64,000 nucleotides of DNA from Brienomyrus brachyistius (lineage: Eukaryota > Chordata > Actinopteri > Osteoglossiformes > Mormyridae): the NCBI RefSeq assembly GCF_023856365.1, contig NC_064555.1:16378254-16442253 (forward strand), read 5' to 3'. The position numbers and the translations under genes are program-made. Each line of letters begins with the position of its first letter. The first letter of the stretch is position 1. Below, in pieces: positions 59,227 to 64,000 of this stretch. Under the pieces are notes generated by a model that made no database searches, was not told where the DNA came from, and was given only the letters and a program-made list of their open reading frames with translations.

Positions 59227-60318
59227 CCTAGTCCTCTGCGTCCCATGACCTAGTCCTCTGCATCCTGTGGCCTAGCCCTCTCTGCCCTGTGGCCTAGTCC
59301 TCCGCGTCCCATGGCCTAGTCCTCCGCGTCCCATGACCTAGTCCTCTGCATCCTGTGGCCTAGCCCTCTCTGCCCTGTGGCCTAGTCCTCCGCGTCCCAT
59401 GGCCTAGTCCTCTGCATCCTGTGGCCTAGCCCTCTCTGCCCTGTGGCCTAGTCCTCCGCGTCCCATGGCCTAGTCCTCTGCATCCTGTGGCCTAGCCCTC
59501 TCTGCCCTGTGGCCTAGTCCTCCGCGTCCCATAGCCTAGTCCTACGCGTCCCATGACCTAGCGCTCTCTGCCCTGTGGCCTAGTCCTCTGCATCCTGTGG
59601 CCTAGTCCTCTCTGCCCTGTGGCCTAGTCCTCCGCGTCCCATGACCTAGTGCTCTCTGCCCTGTGGCCTAGTCCTTCACGTCCCATGGCCTAGTCGTCCG
59701 CGTCCCATGACCTAGCGCTCTTTGCCCTGTGGCCTAGTCCTCTGCATCCTGTGGCCTAGCCCTCTCTGCCCTGTGGCCTAGTCCTCCGCGTCCCATGGCC
59801 TAGTCCTCTGCATCCCATGACCTAGTCCTCTGCATCCTGTGGCCTAGCCCTTTCTGCCCTGTGGCCTAGTCCTCCGCGTCCCATGGCCTAGTCCTCCGCG
59901 TCCCATGGCCTAGTCCTCCGCGTCCCATGGCCTAGTCCTCCGCGTCCCATGGCCTAGTCCTCTGTGTCCCATGACCTAGTCCTCTGCATCCTGTGGCCTA
60001 GCCCTCTCTGCCCTGTGGCCTAGTCCTTCGCGTCCCATGGCCTAGTCCTACGCGTCCCATGACCTAGCGCTCTCTGCCCTGTGGCCTAGTCCTCTGCATC
60101 CTGTGGCCTAGTCCTCTCTGCCCTGTGGCCTAGTCCTCCGCGTCCCATGGCCTAGTCCTCCGCATCCCATGGCCTAGTCCTACGCGTCCCATGACCTAGC
60201 ACTCTCTGCCCTGTGGCCTAGTCCTCTGCACCCTGTGGCCTAGCCCTCTCTGCCCTGTGGCCTAGTCCTCCGCGTCCCATAGCCTATACCTCTGCATCCT
60301 GTGGCTTAGTCCTCTGCA
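59227..60318 (+). repeat. 22-bp minisatellite, about 50 units of three subtypes
   Basis: All units begin CCTAG. The subtypes end TCCTCCGCGTCCCATGG, TCCTCTGCATCCTGTGG or CCCTCTCTGCCCTGTGG and recur in partly regular order, giving 66-88 bp higher-order patterns. The CGCG-bearing subtype adds many CpG sites. There are no spacers, so it is not CRISPR-like, and no long open frame. Confidence 0.96.
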
Positions 60319-61127
60319 GTAGTTTTTCATACAGTTCTATCCAAAGTGATATACATTTTCTATATGTTGTCTTTAGCCTCGGTTTGATTCAATATTTTCA
60401 TCAGCTATTGAAAAGTGCTATCGATGCATAAAGCCGAGTTTTTAAAGAAGAAGATCTGAAGGACCTGGCTCAATTATGTATAATTAATTAGAATCTCAGC
60501 TTCTCTGAAGATATGCCCTCAGACATACTTAATAATTCAACCATCTTCTGGGATCCGTGACTGAGAATTAAGTCACAGTATGAGCTGCTCCCCCCTGCAG
60601 ATCTGTATTGTAAGCATACAAGGGCCACTTGATTGTCGATACCGTGCAGGGCACAGTAGTGGTATTACGATGGGTGTATATATCCCTGCACTGGAGTGAA
60701 TATTGCACCCATCCAAACGTGTGTCTGTGCCTGCATTCCTTCACACCTTTCTGTGGGGTGAGACGTCATTGTAACACTTTCTGTAGCCGTATCAGATGAT
60801 GTCTAATGAGTTCCCAGTCTGTTTCTTTGTTGTAATTTTGTTTGCTTCACTAATTCATCATATGGCAGCGCAGTACTTCGGTTGACGGCCTTTGAGTGAT
60901 CGGTACTTGATTAATCAGTCTGTCTGAAAGCAGTCTGGAAGCAAGTTATCTGCAGTGACCGCTGCAGTGATTGATGTGCTTCTGTGAAACGATGAAGTTT
61001 TCAGTCACATACACCTCATCATTTTGACTGTTGTTGTTCGTTTCCTACAGTTATTAAACAGATTTTGTGCATTTGTTTTTTTTTTTTTTTTTTGTTAATT
61101 TCAGTTCAATGCCGTGTTTAATATACA

Positions 61128-61405
61128 GTAACACTTTACAGTAAGTGCACCTTTATAATGCATTTATAGAACATTCATGAGCAGCATGCAAGTACACCTT
61201 AACATCATAACATCCCTTAACAGCTTTAATATACATTAATAACAAACATTACATGTAATTATAATGTTTGTTATTATTATATAATATTTGTTATTAATGT
61301 CTATTACAGCTGTTAAGTGATGTTAGGATCTTAAGGAATGCGTACATGATATTTATGAATGATTTCTGAATACTTAATCAATACATTATGAAGGTGTACT
61401 GAACG
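61128..61405. mobile_element. long imperfect palindrome, foldback/MITE-like, about 275 bp
   Basis: The left arm (AGTGCACCTTTATAATGCAT, CATAACATCCCTTAACAGC, ACATTAATAACAAACATTA) pairs with the right arm (TAATGTTTGTTATT, TTATTAATGTCTATTACAGC, TGTTAAGTGATGTTAGGATC, ATACATTATGAAGGTGTACT) around ACATGT at 61251-61256. Pairing is interrupted but extends over almost the whole length. It is a DNA-transposon-type foldback remnant or a stable hairpin. The terminal motif resembles an abundant fish MITE, but I cannot name it. Confidence 0.8.
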
Positions 61406-62501
61406 TTTTATTAATGCAATACTAGTACTAGTATCCAAATACTGTAATATAGATATGTGAATACATGAAAAACACCAAGTATATAGTATTTTAGCTAAAT
61501 TAGACAAGTTTGGGGACTTGATATATTTAATACATAATATATTTAATTTACGAATTGTATAACAGCGAACTTCAGATGTCAACATAAAGGGCTTATAAAA
61601 CATTTTTAATTCCAGACTGGAATCATAGCTTTCAGGATATTTACTGAGAGCCGCTGATCCGAAGCAGAAATTTCACTAACAGCTCCGTGCGAAACATCCA
61701 TCAACAGTGTCAGCCAATCAGAGCTCAGAATGTCAGACAGTGCCTTTTGAAGCAGTCCCTGGCGCGCCCTCGTCCCGGTACAGTGTGACGGAGTGTCACA
61801 CTTTTGGCGCGACCTGTCACACTAAAGGCGCTGACGGAACAGCGAGCCGTGCCGCCTGGCAGAGCTTGATGATGAAATTATATTTCGTTGCATCTTTGGC
61901 GTGTGTCCTTTAAATAAGAAGGATTCTCAGACAGGAACTAAAGGACGACTCGGAGACGCGGAGGAGGAGAGGTGTGGCGGGAACTGAGGACCAGCCCGTC
62001 ATTTATCTTTGTTCTGCAGCAGGACGTCATTGGCAGTGGTACGTGGGCATGCTTGCTTGTTCCTGGCAAGGCTAACGCCCACCTCCGAATGTACATGACC
62101 TCTAAGGGGATGTGTTGCAGGCCGGACAGCACTGACACTGTACGATTGTAGGAGTGTCTCTGAACGGAGGATTTCTGCAGCTTGTAATGATGCTGATTAA
62201 TGGGGGGGTGGAGGTGGCTGAGATTATTAATCATCCCCCCACCCCCCCCACCCTGCACACCCATAAGCTGTGCCATAAGCCCAGCATAATATTGTTTGTC
62301 AGTGATTAACACTGCGGCAGTTTCTGCTTGGGCTATATAAGCGATAGGCCACGCCACCTGTGTCTGTACTCGCATCCCCTGCCCCTCCCCAATTTGGTGC
62401 CCATGTCCATAATCCACTTCTTGGTTCTCCACTGCACTTACCAAGCCTCGTCTATCTCTGTGAGAAAGTTCCAGAGTTTTGCTGTAGAGGCCGGAGCTCA
62501 C

Positions 62502-62965
62502 TGGACCAGCTCTGTCTGAGCAGGAAGCAGGTGATGGCAGGCCAGCCCTGTCTGAGGAGGGAGCGGGCAACAGCAGGCCGGCCCCGTTTAAGGTGGGAGC
62601 GGGCAACAGCAGGCCGGCCCCGTTTGAGGTGGGAGCAGGCAACAGCAGGCCGGCCCTGTCTGAGGAGGGAGAGGGCAACGGCAGGCCGGCCCTGTCTGAG
62701 GAGGGAGAGAGCAACAGCAGGCCAGCCCTGTCTGAGGATGGAGCAGGCAACAGCAGGCCGGCCCTGTCCAAGAAGGGAGCGGGCAACAGACCTATCTGAG
62801 GAGGGAGCAGGCGACAGCAGGCCAGCCCCATCTGAGGAGGGAGCAAGCAACAGCAGGCCGGCCTTGTCTGAGAAGAGAGCGGGCAACAGCAGGCCGGCCC
62901 CGTCTGAGAAGGGAGCGGGCGACAACAGGCTGGCTCCTGTCAGTGGAGGGAGTGGGCGACGGCCC
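62502..62965 (+). repeat. 36-bp GC-rich minisatellite, about 12 units
   Basis: The unit contains GGCCGGCCCTGTCTGAGGAG and GGAGCGGGCAACAGCA. One unit near 62780 is shortened. 36 is a multiple of three, so the 12-residue repeats read on both strands are by-products. GGCCGGCC, which contains an FseI-type palindrome, recurs in many units. Confidence 0.95.
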
Positions 62966-63264
62966 CATCTGAAAAGGGAGCATATACGTAGGGTTCCTAG
63001 GAAGCATAAGGCCCTACAGCTGCTTGGCCAGAGCCCTTGGCAGGGACCAAAAGAGAAAGCATCTTGTCCGTTCAGAGGGATCGAAAGGACCCTCTGCACA
63101 AATTAGCAGGAGTGCCGTCTGGAACGGTTATTTTCATTAAGTTGCATGACAAAATAAGAACACAGCCTTTCTAATTAGTCTACCGCTTCATCCTTGGGTG
63201 CTGGCTGCTGGATTTTGACCTTGCGACCATTCACTCTGTAGAGTGTAAATGCCAGTGTGACTCT

Positions 63265-63450
63265 TTCTTTGGGTGGCACTGTGACTTGGTGAGTAGCCCT
63301 GGTGCTGCATCATTCCAAGGATAGGGGTTTGAGTCCCATCACTGCATTCTGTGTTTACGTGCTCTCCTCCTGTCATCCAGTTTCTTTCTCCAGTCCAACG
63401 ACACATAGTTAGGCTGCCTGGTGTCCCACCGAGTGTCGTGTTGGTGTGTG
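63265..63450 (+). mobile_element. 5' fragment of (GGAT)-tailed tRNA-like repeat
   Basis: GGGTGGCACTGTGACTTGGT, GGGGTTTGAGTCCCATCACT (B-box side) and CAGTCCAACGACACATAGTT, AGGCT follow the family order. The copy stops before the 3' half. Confidence 0.65.
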
Positions 63451-63837
63451 TGCGCTTTTGTAATTACTGCATTGTGAGGACCGTGTTTCCCCACAATGTG
63501 AGAAAAACCTGTTACTTTTCACTGGGTTTGGCAGAAGAGCAATGATTTACTTTTGGTAAAAATGTGCATGTTGACCCCTAGTGTAATGCAATATCACATA
63601 ATGTCACATAAAATACCGCCTCATTAGTCAAATCTTTTTATTGTCTTATCCGATCAGTCTCTAGTGTTTAACACTGAGCCAGCAGGTAAATGATCTGTAA
63701 CGCATCTTTTGAGTAATGAATGTTTTATAAATAGTAATGGCACAACACTAGTGTCAGCTTGGTCTCCTGATTTCACCATCAGTTACAGCAAATCAGCAGT
63801 TTTCAAGCTGAATACCTTGCAGGACCAGTTGTTTGTG

Positions 63838-64000
63838 CTGGCTAGGAGTTCCCTATCTACATATTCTGGCTAGGAGATCCCTATCTGCATATTCTGGCTA
63901 GGAGTTCCCTAACTGCATATTCTGGCTAGGAGTTCCCTACCTGTAGATTCTGGCTAAGAGATCCCTACCTGCATATTCTGGCTAGGAGTTCCCTATCTGC
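63838..64000 (+). repeat. 28-bp minisatellite, at least 5.8 units, running off the window
   Basis: The unit contains CTGGCTAGGAGTTCCCTATC and TGCATATT. Five full copies and part of a sixth are present, and the right edge is outside the window. Confidence 0.95.

Larger units (their letters stand above)
43877..64000 (+). other. adgrb2: intron after the CVVWDYSN exon, more than 20 kb, unfinished
   Basis: I searched by eye for a frame encoding the expected W-x-T-x-x-C-Q-T and CxC-x-HLS/TF pattern of the GPS and saw none. The intron therefore probably continues past the window. It contains five minisatellites (units 24, 27, 22, 36 and 28 bp), several SINEs, a hAT-type MITE, a foldback element and long TG tracts. 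Stretches without named elements include 45100-45780, 48300-50270, 51610-52710, 54620-55630 and 55820-57460. Confidence 0.75.

Noticed and set aside
59227..60318. CRISPR-like array
   Set aside because: Repeats are contiguous without unique spacers, and the context is a vertebrate intron.
61938..63106. 302-codon reverse and 248-codon forward frames
   Set aside because: Both are driven by the 36-bp satellite; they overlap on opposite strands and have no recognisable domain.
43877..64000. GPS-encoding exon and seven-transmembrane exons
   Set aside because: Looked for the W-T-C-Q-T and CxC-HLSTF patterns on the + strand and found none; presumed to be beyond the window.

Overview
The window is vertebrate, almost certainly teleost, genomic DNA. 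It covers the middle of one large intron-rich gene on the + strand and no other gene that I can support. Fourteen short exons between 1205 and 43876 have consensus splice sites and compatible phases. Together they encode about 564 residues of the extracellular region of an adhesion GPCR of the BAI family. In order they give an acidic/basic linker, four thrombospondin type-1 repeats (TSRs), a hormone-receptor (HormR) domain and most of the GAIN domain. Residue by residue the sequence fits ADGRB2 (BAI2) better than ADGRB1 or ADGRB3 as I remember those proteins. The upstream CUB-like/signal-peptide exons lie before base 1. The GPS cleavage motif, the seven-transmembrane region and the cytoplasmic tail lie beyond base 64000.

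Layout: 1-1204 is the end of an upstream intron. The linker exon is at 1205-1285. TSR1-4 are four exons of exactly 165 bp (3213, 10979, 18199, 19146), all phase 1 to phase 1. HormR is split over two exons (23109-23210, 26500-26606). The GAIN domain is split over seven exons (28974 to 43876). From 43877 to the window end is a single intron of more than 20 kb.

The introns hold most of the unusual material. There are nine tandem-repeat arrays with unit lengths 22, 24, 26, 27, 28, 33, 36, 65 and about 98 bp. Five of them sit in the last intron, and the 27-bp array contains an 805-bp higher-order duplication. There is a tRNA-derived SINE family in both orientations, and a second tRNA-like family with a (GGAT)n tail that includes a nested head-to-tail insertion. 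There is also a reverse-strand LINE 3' fragment, two deleted Tc1/mariner-type elements with matching terminal repeats, and a 76-bp hAT-type MITE with a perfect 8-bp target duplication. Foldback elements and many poly-G/C runs of 12-20 bases complete the picture.

Most long open frames in the window are satellite translations and not genes. I cannot name the species. The teleost inference rests on the repeat families, which I recognise from memory and could not search.
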